From: Streptomyces sp. CB00455 | GTDB lineage: Bacteria; Actinomycetota; Actinomycetes; Streptomycetales; Streptomycetaceae | Assembly (NCBI RefSeq): GCF_001905445.1 | Contig: NZ_LIVQ01000004.1 | Span: 67,462-131,461 of the forward strand | DNA: 64,000 bases | Direction of reading: 5' to 3' | Part shown: one piece after another, positions 15,584 to 23,572 of the stretch | Position numbering within the stretch: position 1 is the first letter of the stretch | How the letters are laid out: every line of letters begins with the position of its first letter | Notes under the pieces: model-generated | Databases searched by the model: none | Told to the model about the DNA's origin: nothing | The model's input: the letters and a program-made list of their open reading frames with translations, nothing else | Translations under genes and position numbers: made by a program

Positions 15584-16774
15584 ATGAGCGGCATGACGAC
15601 GATCGACGGTGAGGTAGCGCCCGGGTTCGAGCCGGTCCGCGAGGCGTTCATGGAGAACTTCACCCAGCACGGGGACATCGGCGCGGCCGTGTGCGTCTAC
15701 TGGCACGGCCGGCCGGTGGTCGATCTGTGGGGTGGCGTCGCAGACCCCGAGACCGGCCGTCCGTGGACACGGGACACCCTGCAACTGGTCTACTCGGCGA
15801 CCAAGGGAGCCACCGCGACCGCGGCGCACATGCTGGTCGAGCGCGGACTGCTGGACCTTGACGCGCCGGTGGCGAAGTACTGGCCGGAGTTCGCGGCGAA
15901 CGGCAAGGCGGACATTCCCGTCCGCTGGCTCCTGTCCCACCAGGCCGGCCTGGTCGCCCTGGACCAACCGCTGCCGCTGGCAGAGGCACTGTCCTGGGAG
16001 CCCATGGCAGTAGCGCTGGCGGCCCAGCGTCCCCAGTGGACTCCGGGCACCGCACACGGGTACCACGGCCGAACCTGGGGCTGGCTGGTCGGCGAAGTGA
16101 TCCGCCGGGCCTCCGGCCGCTCACCAGGCCGCTTCTTCGCCGACGAGATCGCGCGCCCGCTCGGACTGGACTTCTTCATCGGCCTGCCGGCGAGCGAGCG
16201 CGACCGGGTCAGCCGCATGGTGTACCGGCGACCGGCGGTAGACCTTACGACAGTGCCGGCCGAGTCGGTCCCCGAGGAGCTCCGCGAACAGGTCGCCGCT
16301 TGGCGGGACCCGAACTCCTTCAGCAACCGGGCGTTCGCGGTCACCGACCCAGCCGCGATCGACTTCGACTCTCCCGAAGTGCAGACCGCGGAACTCCCGT
16401 CCTCCAACGGCATCGCCACCGCACGGGCCCTCGCGCGCATGTACGCCGCGGTGATCGGCGAGGTCGACGGAGTACGCCTGCTCGCCCAGGAGACCCTCTC
16501 CTCGGCGATCCAGGAGCAGGCCAACGGGAAGGACCAGGTCATGGTGATCCCGAGCCGGTTCAGCACCGGATTCATGCTGCCTACGGATGGCAACCTCATA
16601 ACCGGCCCGAATGCCTTCGGCCACACCGGCCGCGGCGGCTCGCTCGGCTTCGCCGACCCCGCACAGGGCATCGCCTTCGGCTACGTCATGAACCACATCG
16701 TCAGCGGCTCGGACGATGCGCGCGCGGCTTCGCTGACCGATGCCATCCGGAAGTCGCTGGCCGGATCAGCGTGA
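15584..16774 (+). CDS. Serine hydrolase of the class C beta-lactamase/EstB esterase family
   Basis: 396 residues without a signal peptide. Ser-x-x-Lys motif SATK near residue 80 supplies the nucleophile and base; YHG (about 149) takes the place of the YxN motif, as in EstB-type carboxylesterases; HTGRGGS (about 347) is the third motif. EstB relatives cleave small esters or amides and are often poor beta-lactamases. It starts 45 bases after the oxygenase, same strand, with no terminator between, so it may belong to the cassette as a tailoring or release enzyme. Confidence 0.82.
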   Translation: MSGMTTIDGEVAPGFEPVREAFMENFTQHGDIGAAVCVYWHGRPVVDLWGGVADPETGRPWTRDTLQLVYSATKGATATAAHMLVERGLLDLDAPVAKYWPEFAANGKADIPVRWLLSHQAGLVALDQPLPLAEALSWEPMAVALAAQRPQWTPGTAHGYHGRTWGWLVGEVIRRASGRSPGRFFADEIARPLGLDFFIGLPASERDRVSRMVYRRPAVDLTTVPAESVPEELREQVAAWRDPNSFSNRAFAVTDPAAIDFDSPEVQTAELPSSNGIATARALARMYAAVIGEVDGVRLLAQETLSSAIQEQANGKDQVMVIPSRFSTGFMLPTDGNLITGPNAFGHTGRGGSLGFADPAQGIAFGYVMNHIVSGSDDARAASLTDAIRKSLAGSA

Positions 16775-16904
16775 TCAAGGGGGAGTGCCGGCACCGCGTA
16801 CACGGACACCCGGAGGGGCCTTGGTGGTCTGTCGCTGGCGAACGCAACCGGCGGCCCGCATCCTGGCGTGTCCCCGGATAGCCCGGAGAGAGAGGACTAC
16901 GGCC

Positions 16905-18047
16905 TTGACCGCGCCGACCGCCACTGCGGCCCCGCCTACCCTTCCGTTACCGCCGACAGCCACATCCCAGCCCGGCTACCGTGACCGCGTCCGTGCCCGT
17001 TACACCGCAGCCGCCGAGGAACGCATCGACAGAGCGCGGACCGCCGCTGCCGAGCTCGGGTACACCGACCCCGTGCCGTGGGACGACATCCGGGCCGTCT
17101 ACACACGGCCACCCCGTTCGCCCTGGAAGTCGTACACGCAAATCATCGGCGGCATCGTCAACCACGCACTCGGGGCTGCGGTCGTTCTCGGATTCGTGGT
17201 GATGATGCTGGTGGTTATGTCCCTGTCCATCGACAAGGACAACCGGGCTGAGGCTGCGAAGAACGCGCCCCCGGCGCAGAGGGCGGCGGCGGTCGCGGCG
17301 GCGGAGCGTGGACTTACGCACGAGGAAAAGAGGGCGATCGGCTTCCTCGGCTTCGGCATCGTGGGCTCTGCCTTCCTGGCGTTGAGCTTGCGCCGCATCA
17401 AAGATCACCGGAGCGGGATGGTGAAGGGGTACGCCAAGGAAGGCGAAGAGGTCGTGACGGAAGCACTCGAAGTGCTGCCGGCACTCGCCGCTGTGGTGGC
17501 CGCCCCGGTGGGAAGACAGCGCGCCGAGGCACTCGCCTCCGCCCACGAGAAGACCTCGGCGCTCATGACAGCCGTGATGGACAGCTCGAAGTCGGCGGCC
17601 GGAATCATTGGGTACGCGGGCGACCGGGGCCGCCTCAAAGAGCACGGCCAGAAGGTCCGGACAGCGTTCGCCGACAAGCTCGGAGGCTTGGTCGAGGACC
17701 GGGAAGCCACCGCACGTGCCCTCGGCGCGATGGCGTTGAGCGTGGCCACGCGGCAGGCCCAGTCTTCGTACGGGGCACTGCTGGACGCGGGAGCACTGCC
17801 GGCGGAGCCAGGACCTGAGGTGCCGGACCTCCGCGGGGTGCGGAAGGTCTTCGTAGGCGCGGGTCTCGCCGCGCTCGGTGTATTCATGGTCGGGACGATG
17901 GGCGGAGCGGATCTGATGGCCGCCATCCCCCTCGCGCTCGCGGTCTTCGGCCTCGGCTCGTTCCTCGGCGCTCTGTTCACCGGGAAGCTCCACGCGATCG
18001 GCCAGGCATACGCTGCCTTCAGACAGAACGGCAGTGGAGTTCCGTAG
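16905..18047 (+). CDS. Multi-span membrane protein, unknown function
   Basis: 380 residues from TTG, chosen because GGAGAGAGAGGA sits 8 bases upstream and the earlier frame has no site. Hydrophobic spans lie near residues 75-100 and 140-160, and two more close to the C-terminus (about 320-370). Between them is a long soluble helical region (about 170-310) rich in Ala, Glu and Lys. The N-terminus has a Pro/Thr-rich stretch. I recognise no family. Placement after the cassette, with lower-GC DNA behind it, leaves it open whether it belongs to the same unit. Confidence 0.7.
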   Translation: MTAPTATAAPPTLPLPPTATSQPGYRDRVRARYTAAAEERIDRARTAAAELGYTDPVPWDDIRAVYTRPPRSPWKSYTQIIGGIVNHALGAAVVLGFVVMMLVVMSLSIDKDNRAEAAKNAPPAQRAAAVAAAERGLTHEEKRAIGFLGFGIVGSAFLALSLRRIKDHRSGMVKGYAKEGEEVVTEALEVLPALAAVVAAPVGRQRAEALASAHEKTSALMTAVMDSSKSAAGIIGYAGDRGRLKEHGQKVRTAFADKLGGLVEDREATARALGAMALSVATRQAQSSYGALLDAGALPAEPGPEVPDLRGVRKVFVGAGLAALGVFMVGTMGGADLMAAIPLALAVFGLGSFLGALFTGKLHAIGQAYAAFRQNGSGVP

Positions 18048-18182
18048 CCACAGTCCACGCCTCCGCCACACGGTCGCAGCTCACGCCCTGCGACCGCCTG
18101 AGCGGGAAGGCGAGGGCCTTGCAGCCACTGCTTGAAGGTACCGCTTCGCCGGACCCCGCCGCCCGCTCCTGCGGGTGGGCTG

Positions 18183-19364
18183 TCACCTCTGAGCTTGCGC
18201 GCACCCTTCCACGAAGCAGTGGCGAGGCTCCTTGCCCCTGCCGACAGGCTTGTGGGCTTCCCACACGCCGTCCATGTCGATTCTCTTCAACGAATCCCTC
18301 ATGCGCTGGAGTGCAGTGTCTGAGAGCCGGGGATGCTTCTGCGAACCCATCTCGAAAATGTAGTAGCACTTCTGATCTGCATCGATGCCCAGGTGTTGAC
18401 GCAGGGCAATTGATTTCGGGAGAGACAGACCGAGCTTCTTAGCCAGGTCCGTTGCCGACCAATGGAATGTCTTTTGGAGATCGATTTGGCGGATCGCCGC
18501 AGCGTCCGTATCGTCGCCCGCGAACTTGACCGGCGGGCCCTTCTTATCAAATCGAACGGTCAGCGTAGGCCCTTCACCAGAGAACTCGGTGGAAATCTGC
18601 TCCAGGGTCGGGAAGACGGCACCCCTGGACTTGCCTTCACTGATTCCCTTCTCGACGCGATCAACATCCTTCTCGCTGACGAGGCTCTCTTCCGAGGCGT
18701 GCCCCTCGATCGCCAGCAGTGTCCGGATCCTCGCTCGAGCCTCGTTCCGAGCTCGGCGTCCCGGCTGCAAGAGGTCGCGGATCTGAGTGAACTCTTGGTC
18801 GATCAGGATGTCGAGCCCCATCGGGGGCTCGGTGGATATTGGAAGGACCCGCACCGGAAGGCTATCCGCTAGTCGCTCCCCAAATACACGGTTCAAGAGG
18901 TCATCGAAGAGCGTGATGCCAGCGCGAGCGTGGATGAAGAGGATGGGTTCACTTACGTAGTTGAACCAATGTTGCTCATCGTCACGCAAAGCGTCGATCG
19001 CGCGCAGCGTTCCGGCTTCTGCATCAGTGATTTTTACGCCTGGCTCCTGACGGGCAAGCTGGAGGCATTTCTCGAAACCGATCGATCGCCCAAGGCTCTT
19101 ATCGAAGACCGACACATTATTGTGAACCAGGGCCGCCTTCACCAGCATCTCGAATGAATGCTGGAGGCTCAGCAGGACAGATGAGGTGCGGCCTTCCTCG
19201 TCAACTGCGTTGAACGCAGCAGTCATCCTCTTGAGCGAGGCGATGGCCTTCCGCTTCAGAACCCGCGTTGATTGCTTCAAGCCTGCCCCCGATCGCGCGA
19301 CACTGATCGCATCGAAGCACGGAGGAAGGCAAAACGTCCATCGGTATGCGGCCCTTGACGCCAC
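18183..19364 (-). CDS. DUF3644-like protein in lower-GC DNA
   Basis: Up to 393 residues; the start is uncertain and a TTG about 30 codons in (before KQSTRVLKRKAIASL) is a realistic alternative. The N-terminal region around VLLSLQHSFEMLVKAALVHNN resembles DUF3644/HEPN-like helical proteins, and the C-terminal part has FHWSATDLAKKLGLSLPKSIALRQHLG, a helix-turn-helix-like segment. Base composition (about 55% GC by eye) is clearly below its neighbours, so it is a recent import into the element. Families like this are often found on mobile DNA, sometimes in defence contexts; no function is assigned. Confidence 0.6.
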   Translation of the reverse strand: MASRAAYRWTFCLPPCFDAISVARSGAGLKQSTRVLKRKAIASLKRMTAAFNAVDEEGRTSSVLLSLQHSFEMLVKAALVHNNVSVFDKSLGRSIGFEKCLQLARQEPGVKITDAEAGTLRAIDALRDDEQHWFNYVSEPILFIHARAGITLFDDLLNRVFGERLADSLPVRVLPISTEPPMGLDILIDQEFTQIRDLLQPGRRARNEARARIRTLLAIEGHASEESLVSEKDVDRVEKGISEGKSRGAVFPTLEQISTEFSGEGPTLTVRFDKKGPPVKFAGDDTDAAAIRQIDLQKTFHWSATDLAKKLGLSLPKSIALRQHLGIDADQKCYYIFEMGSQKHPRLSDTALQRMRDSLKRIDMDGVWEAHKPVGRGKEPRHCFVEGCAQAQR

Positions 19365-19579
19365 CAGCGCGCCGACTCCCCACCGGGAGACGGCCAGGAG
19401 ATCGCTGATGACTACACGAGCACCAACGCCGCATCCGGATTGGCGGCTTCCCGTCCCACCCGCCCGCGCACAAGGGCAAGATCGTACTGGCCAGTCTGGC
19501 CGACAGCTTCGCGGCCCGCTTGGGGGTCCTCTGCCTCATAGCTGACGCCAGACAACACCTGTAACCGAAGGATTCCGCT

Positions 19580-20242
19580 TTGACTCCTGCGCCACAGAGC
19601 TTCCCAGTCGACTCGATCGTCCTGTACCTCGGGAACCGCGCCAATGTCACCGGCCACGCGGCCGACGGCAACGTCGAGATACGAATGCTCAGCACGGGAA
19701 GCGAGCTATCCGTCCCTCCGGACAGACTGACCTCCCCGACGCCACCTGCTGCTGCGAGGCCACCACTCTCCAGGGCCGGTCTGTTCGCCGGCGCTGGACT
19801 CATAGTCGTCATCGCCTTGGCATTCCTTCTTGACTCCGGTGGCAACGACCCGGACGAGGCCGCTTCGGCGACTCCGCACGTATCGGCGGTACCTCCAGCA
19901 CCGAGGAACCCCTCGGTGGTTTCGCCAACGACTGCGGCGACGCCACAGGCCGATGGCACACCCACCCCACGCGTTACCCCCAGCTACGGTGCCGGAGTGC
20001 CCGCATGGGTGAAGCGCGTCCAGGACGTTGAGGCGGCCTACATCCTGCTGGGCAACCCTGATGAAGAAGACCCAGCCGACCGCAGGGACTCAGTCGTGAT
20101 CAAGTACACCAGCGGCGACGCCGGCCAGCGCTGCACCGCGATGCGGGCACTGGCCGGGACCGAGCACGGTGTCATCGCCTACACCCCAACCGGGATGGCA
20201 GTGGACTCGAACGACTGCCTCAGCGTGGACCTCAGTCCCTGA
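19580..20242 (+). CDS. Membrane-anchored protein with extracytoplasmic domain
   Basis: 220 residues from TTG. A short beta-rich cytoplasmic part (PVDSIVLYLGNRANVTGHAA) is followed by one membrane span near residues 72-92 (AGLFAGAGLIVVIALAFLL), a Pro/Thr-rich linker, and a C-terminal domain of ~85 residues containing two Cys (AGQRCTAM, NDCLSV). No family recognised. It is the last gene before the tRNA-Ser scar. Confidence 0.6.
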   Translation: MTPAPQSFPVDSIVLYLGNRANVTGHAADGNVEIRMLSTGSELSVPPDRLTSPTPPAAARPPLSRAGLFAGAGLIVVIALAFLLDSGGNDPDEAASATPHVSAVPPAPRNPSVVSPTTAATPQADGTPTPRVTPSYGAGVPAWVKRVQDVEAAYILLGNPDEEDPADRRDSVVIKYTSGDAGQRCTAMRALAGTEHGVIAYTPTGMAVDSNDCLSVDLSP

Positions 20243-20256
20243 TCAGCCGCGGTTCC

Positions 20257-20280
20257 CTGGTCTCAGTTCTGGTCTCATTC
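20257..20280 (+). repeat. GGTCTCA arm-type repeat, copy 1
   Basis: GGTCTCAGTTCTGGTCTCA: two GGTCTCA hexa/heptamers spaced by 5 bases, 94 bases left of the tRNA-Ser fragment. Near-identical arrays recur at 20491 and 21613. Spaced direct repeats beside an attachment core are characteristic of integrase arm-binding sites. Confidence 0.55.
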
Positions 20281-20373
20281 ACCCCCGTCCGGACCCGTCC
20301 GAACAGGGCCGCCCCGAACGCTCCGCCGCAGGTCAGGACGGGTACGGCCCCCTCCGGACGGCCGTGCGGACAG

Positions 20374-20429
20374 TTGGAAAGCGTGTTGGGGGCAACCCCT
20401 CACGAGTTCGAATCTCGTATCCTCCGCCA
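20374..20429 (+). other. 3' fragment of tRNA-Ser(GGA), attachment-site scar
   Basis: From the anticodon loop TTGGAAA through the 3' anticodon stem GCGTG, the variable arm, the T-arm (CACGAGTTCGAATCTCGT), acceptor strand ATCCTCC, discriminator G and CCA. The 5' half is missing: the sequence left of the loop does not pair. This is the att product left when a tyrosine recombinase inserts an element into a tRNA gene; the element restores the tRNA at its other end. Anticodon GGA assigns the target to the tRNA-Ser for UCC/UCU codons. Confidence 0.85.
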
Positions 20430-20448
20430 GTGCCTCACCGGGCACTTG

Positions 20449-20480
20449 AAGGCCCCGACCGGGAAACCGGCCGGGGCCTT
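20449..20480 (+). terminator. Terminator behind the tRNA-Ser fragment
   Basis: AAGGCCCCG-A-CCGG-gaaa-CCGG-C-CGGGGCCTT: 13 paired bases with one mismatch. It is probably the original terminator of the tRNA-Ser(GGA) gene, marking the chromosome side of the junction. Confidence 0.75.
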
Positions 20481-20490
20481 CTGCGTTCCG

Positions 20491-20512
20491 CAGTCTCAGT
20501 TCCAGTCTCATG
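20491..20512 (+). repeat. GTCTCA arm-type repeat, copy 2
   Basis: AGTCTCAGTTCCAGTCTCAT, same spacing as copy 1 with A for G ahead of each GTCTCA and one further change in the spacer. It lies directly behind the tRNA terminator. Confidence 0.5.
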
Positions 20513-20559
20513 TATGTGCCGCACAACCGGACGATCCGCTATATTCCGGCCTCGATGGT

Positions 20560-20983
20560 CTATCCCTCGTACTCCCAAGGGTTCAGCAGGAGTGCGCCTG
20601 ATCGCGCCAGAGGCTTGATGTTGCGGCTCACCAGCGTCCAGCCGTTCGCCAGCGCGGTGGCGCGATCAGAGCATCGGGTGGATCGATGCCGGCCCCGGCA
20701 CTCTTGAGCCTCCGGTGAAGAACGAGGTAGGCGAATGCCTCCCGCTCACCGCGGCGATCCGGTCACGGTACTGATCGCGGATGTCCGTGAGCGCCCGCTC
20801 GAACGCCGTACGCCGCACCGGATCGGGTGTTCCCTCAATGCCTGCTTCGATCTCCGCGACCGTGATGACGCTCAGATAGAGGGCAGGAGACGGAATCGAG
20901 CGAGCCCAGGCGCGTACGGCCGGGGCAGGCTTCGGCCGGGTGGTGATCTCGGCGACCACATTGGTGTCGAGCAGATAGATCAC
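20560..20983 (-). pseudogene. vapC: VapC-family PIN-domain toxin, broken by two frameshifts
   Basis: The N-terminus is a clear PIN domain (MIYLLDTNVVAEI, then SVITVAEIEAGI). The frame then breaks: one base appears lost near 20740 (AGC GGG AGG instead of AGC GGG GAG G), after which the next frame reads EAFAYLVLHRRLKSAG...IDPPDALIA. A second single-base loss near 20660 is needed to reach TALANGWTLVSRNIKPLA and the terminal LLLNPWE. The acidic residues of the active site (Asp6, Glu, Asp in PPDALI) would all be present if repaired. The toxin is therefore inactive as read, unless these are sequencing errors. Coupled to its antitoxin upstream by ATGA. Confidence 0.85.
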
Positions 20984-21267
20984 TCGCCGTCCGCCGCATC
21001 GTCATAGGACCGCTGCCCGAACTCCAGACCCTCGAACGGGGCCGCCGCAAGTCGCTCAAGGAACCCGTCGCTGCCCAGCGTCGCCCAGCGGTGAAGCATG
21101 TCGGGCAAGGCATCGATGTCGGTGTCGGCGAGCTCGGCATCGAAGTGCCCAAGCTGATGCTCGGGCAGGGACTCCCGGATCTCCCGGATCGTCCGTAGAG
21201 GATGGGACTGAGGATGGGACTCCTCGGGTCTGCGCGGCGGGAGCGGCAGATTCTGGGCAGTGCTCAT
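20980..21267 (-). CDS. Antitoxin of the VapBC-type pair
   Basis: 95 residues. ATG 21267 is chosen because GGAGGAG lies 6-8 bases upstream. Pro-rich N-terminus, then an acidic C-terminal half (GHFDAELADTDIDALPDMLHRW ... FEGLEFGQRSYDD) typical of the toxin-wrapping part of antitoxins. It overlaps the start of the toxin remnant by 4 bases. With the toxin broken, this antitoxin is an orphan. Family assignment rests mainly on the position. Confidence 0.65.
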   Translation of the reverse strand: MSTAQNLPLPPRRPEESHPQSHPLRTIREIRESLPEHQLGHFDAELADTDIDALPDMLHRWATLGSDGFLERLAAAPFEGLEFGQRSYDDAADGE

Positions 21268-21289
21268 GATCGGCTCCTCCACGCTGTGG

Positions 21290-21763
21290 TCACGGGCTCA
21301 TGCCTGAAGACCACCCTAGGCCGGGCGGTCCTGGAGAGGGTCGGAAACGAACCGGATCCGACCTTTGACGGGACCCGTCCGCCGAGTCACCGGCAGTTGT
21401 GTCTGGCAGCCGCTGTCTGCCGGCGACGGCAATGCCCCTTTGGTTGGAACCAGCTGAACGAAGCTGTCGGGCTGGACACATTGGGGAGCGCCGCCCTGTA
21501 GCCGGTTTCGTGACGCGTCACGTGCACCGCGGCATTGGTACGTGGCGAAGATCAGCACCTGGAGAAGCTGGTCCCGGACTCGATCGTCGTCAAGAAGGTG
21601 TGACCCAACGCCCTGGTCTCAGTTCTGGTCTCAGTGCTGGTCTCATTCGCGGCCGTCCACATGCCGGGGGTCACAGCCCCCGGTGTGGCCCGGCCCCCGG
21701 AGTTCTCGGTGGTCGGGGTCGACCCCACGACGCCGAACGTCTTGGTGGTGGTGCCGCCGCCGG
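21290..21763. other. Gene-free junction with remnant coding end
   Basis: No intact gene. Around 21540-21603 a frame ends in LEKLVPDSIVVKKV and a TGA, which looks like the tail of a lost gene, directly followed by the third GGTCTCA array (21613-21645). I see nothing else coding. Confidence 0.4.
21613..21645 (+). repeat. GGTCTCA arm-type repeat, copy 3 (three units)
   Basis: Three GGTCTCA units (21615, 21627 and 21639) with 5-base spacers, followed by TTCGCGGCCGTCC. Copy 1 is likewise followed by TTCACCCCCGTCC, so the similarity reaches beyond the repeat itself. Confidence 0.55.
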
Positions 21764-22105
21764 TCAGAAGCCGAGGGTGAGGGCGGCGACGGCGGGGGCG
21801 GCGTAGATGACGGGGAAGGGGATGTGGGCGAAGGAGCGGGCCCGGACGACGGTGATGACGGCTCCGGTGTAGTAGAGGGCCAGTCCGATGGCGGCGGCGA
21901 TGCCGATGGCGGGGACGAACAGACCGGCCACCAGACCGAGGGCGCCGGCGGCCTTGGCCACGCCGAGCCAGGTCCACCAGGTGCGGGGGACGCCGTACTG
22001 GGCGAGGGGCTCGACGACCCATTTGGCGCCGGTGAAGACCGAGACGGCGGAGAAGCCGCTCATGAAGGCGGCGACGAGGGTGACGACTACGGCGGTGGTG
22101 GACAT
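21764..22105 (-). CDS. DoxX-like small membrane protein
   Basis: 113 residues with four membrane spans (about 5-22, 48-66, 71-88 and 95-112) and the DoxX-family loop VFTGAKWVVEPLAQYGVPRTWW. DoxX proteins are bacterial membrane proteins linked with oxidative-stress or thiol metabolism in some species; the specific role here is unknown. It is the first intact gene on the core side of the junction and appears monocistronic. Confidence 0.8.
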   Translation of the reverse strand: MSTTAVVVTLVAAFMSGFSAVSVFTGAKWVVEPLAQYGVPRTWWTWLGVAKAAGALGLVAGLFVPAIGIAAAIGLALYYTGAVITVVRARSFAHIPFPVIYAAPAVAALTLGF

Positions 22106-22634
22106 CTGGGTGCTCCCGTCAGGCGTTGCCGGGGCGCGGTTGCTCCGGCCGGTTCGTTTGCGTGCGTCTCACTTCCCTGACCCGCCGCACGGCGCGAGTG
22201 TGACCGGCCGCGCGGAAAAACTTTCCGCGGGGTGTGCGGCGTGCGGGTGCGGCGTGCGGGTGCGGCGTGCGGCCGCCGGGCGCGCCGGGGTGGCGCTCCG
22301 CACCGCCGACCTGCGGGAACGGCGTCTGCGGTGGGCCGAGGTCATCGTCACTCGACGGCGCCGGGAACGGTCCCCGCGCCGTGTGTTCGAAAGGCCCCTG
22401 ACGCGCGACGGGGGCGCAGGCCCGGCCTTTGGTGCCCGGCCGCGCAGGGGCCGCCGCCGGGTCCTGCGTGCGATCAGCGGCCGGACGGCTCCCAACCGGG
22501 CAGGAACAGGGCACAGGGCACGGCTGACTCGGGCTCGGGCTCCGGCTCGGGGGCGGGCAGGGCGACGGGCGCACGGATCCGGCAGGACGAGCGGGCGCAC
22601 GGACCCCGTGCCGCGGCCGCGCGCCGCGGTCGGG
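22106..22634. other. Intergenic region with short GC-rich tandem repeat
   Basis: No convincing gene. Around 22232-22272 an 11-bp unit of type GTGCGGCGTGC is repeated three to four times. The long open frames here are compositional. Confidence 0.5.
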
Positions 22635-23447
22635 TCAGTCGAACTTCGGCATGTCCCCCGTCGTCTTCGACAGGTCGATCACCGCGAAGGCCGCGCCCTG
22701 CGGGTCGGTCACCGCCGCGAAGCGCCCGAACGGGCTGTCCATCGGGCCGAAGTGCAGCCTGCCGCCGCGCTCCTGGGTCTTCGCGACCGCCTCGTCGCAG
22801 TCGGGTACCGCGAAGTAGACCTGGACGTACGACGGCACCTGGGGCGGGAACTCGTCGCCCATCTTCATCCGGCCCAGGACCGGGCTCTCGGGGCCGCCGA
22901 GGCTGAAGACCTTGAAGTCCATCCCCGCCGTCTCCGGGTCGTCGCCCGTTTCCATCTGCTGCTCGCCGTACGGGAAGACCTTCGGCAGGAACGCGTCCGC
23001 CGCGGCCGGGTCCCGGGTGAAGACCTCGGCCCAGCAGTAGGCGCCCGGCTCACCCTGCTTCTCGAAGCCCTTGTGCCCGCCCGGCTGCCAGACCCCGAAG
23101 ACCGCGCCGCTCGGCTCCTTCGCGATCAACATCGTGCCGAAGGTGCCCACCTGCATCGGCTCCATCAGCAGCTCGCCGCCAGCCGACTTGATCTTCTCCG
23201 CCGTGGCCGCGGCGTCGGGCGAGGCGAAGTACAGGCACCACTGCGAGGGGGCGTCCGCGCCCGGCATCGGGGGGACGACCGCGGCGACGGCCTTCCCACC
23301 GGAATACGCCTGCGTGTAGTTGCCGTACTCGCTGCTCGACTCGCCGAAGGTCCAGCCCAGCACCTCGCCGTAGAAGCTCTTGGCACCCTCCACGTCGGTG
23401 AACATCGCATCCACCCAGCACGGCGCGCCCTCGGGGAACTCAGCCAT
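22635..23447 (-). CDS. Two-domain VOC (glyoxalase/dioxygenase fold) protein
   Basis: 270 residues holding two vicinal-oxygen-chelate repeats: residues ~8-125 (PCWVDAMFTDVEGAKSFYGEVLGW ... GAVFGVWQPGGH) and ~135-262 (GAYCWAEVFTRDPAAADAF ... GAAFAVIDL). Each repeat ends in the usual paired strand. Streptomyces genomes carry many such proteins, mostly of unknown substrate. Metal ligands are not obvious. A CTGTGTC tandem repeat lies just upstream of the ATG. Confidence 0.85.
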   Translation of the reverse strand: MAEFPEGAPCWVDAMFTDVEGAKSFYGEVLGWTFGESSSEYGNYTQAYSGGKAVAAVVPPMPGADAPSQWCLYFASPDAAATAEKIKSAGGELLMEPMQVGTFGTMLIAKEPSGAVFGVWQPGGHKGFEKQGEPGAYCWAEVFTRDPAAADAFLPKVFPYGEQQMETGDDPETAGMDFKVFSLGGPESPVLGRMKMGDEFPPQVPSYVQVYFAVPDCDEAVAKTQERGGRLHFGPMDSPFGRFAAVTDPQGAAFAVIDLSKTTGDMPKFD

Positions 23448-23572
23448 GATCGATCGACTCCTGTGTCCTGTGTCCTGTGTCCTGTGTCATCCCTGTCGTA
23501 CCTGTCGTACTCACGCTAGGCGCGCGGTGTGCCGACCGCGCGGGGAAGCGGGCCCCGCGGGACGCTGGAGCC

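Larger units (their letters stand above)
1..20429. mobile_element. Integrated mobile region in tRNA-Ser(GGA), left end outside the window
   Basis: The region carries a tyrosine integrase, an excisionase, a replication ATPase, a MobC/relaxase pair and accessory cargo. It ends at a tRNA-Ser 3' fragment (20374-20429) that begins in the anticodon loop, the classic crossover point of tyrosine recombinases in tRNA genes. Because that fragment is on the + strand and is followed by a terminator, the element must lie to its left and the restored tRNA must be further left, outside the window. The integrase is not next to this end, and its 3' flank shows no tRNA sequence, so the region may be a composite of more than one element. 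Extent is inferred; the gene content is seen directly. Confidence 0.6.

Noticed and set aside
22119..22600. Open frames between the DoxX and VOC genes as coding
   Set aside because: Products are low-complexity Pro/Arg/Ala without start-site support.
23461..23515. CTGTGTC repeats as a possible CRISPR array
   Set aside because: The unit is only 7 bp without spacers; simple slippage repeat.
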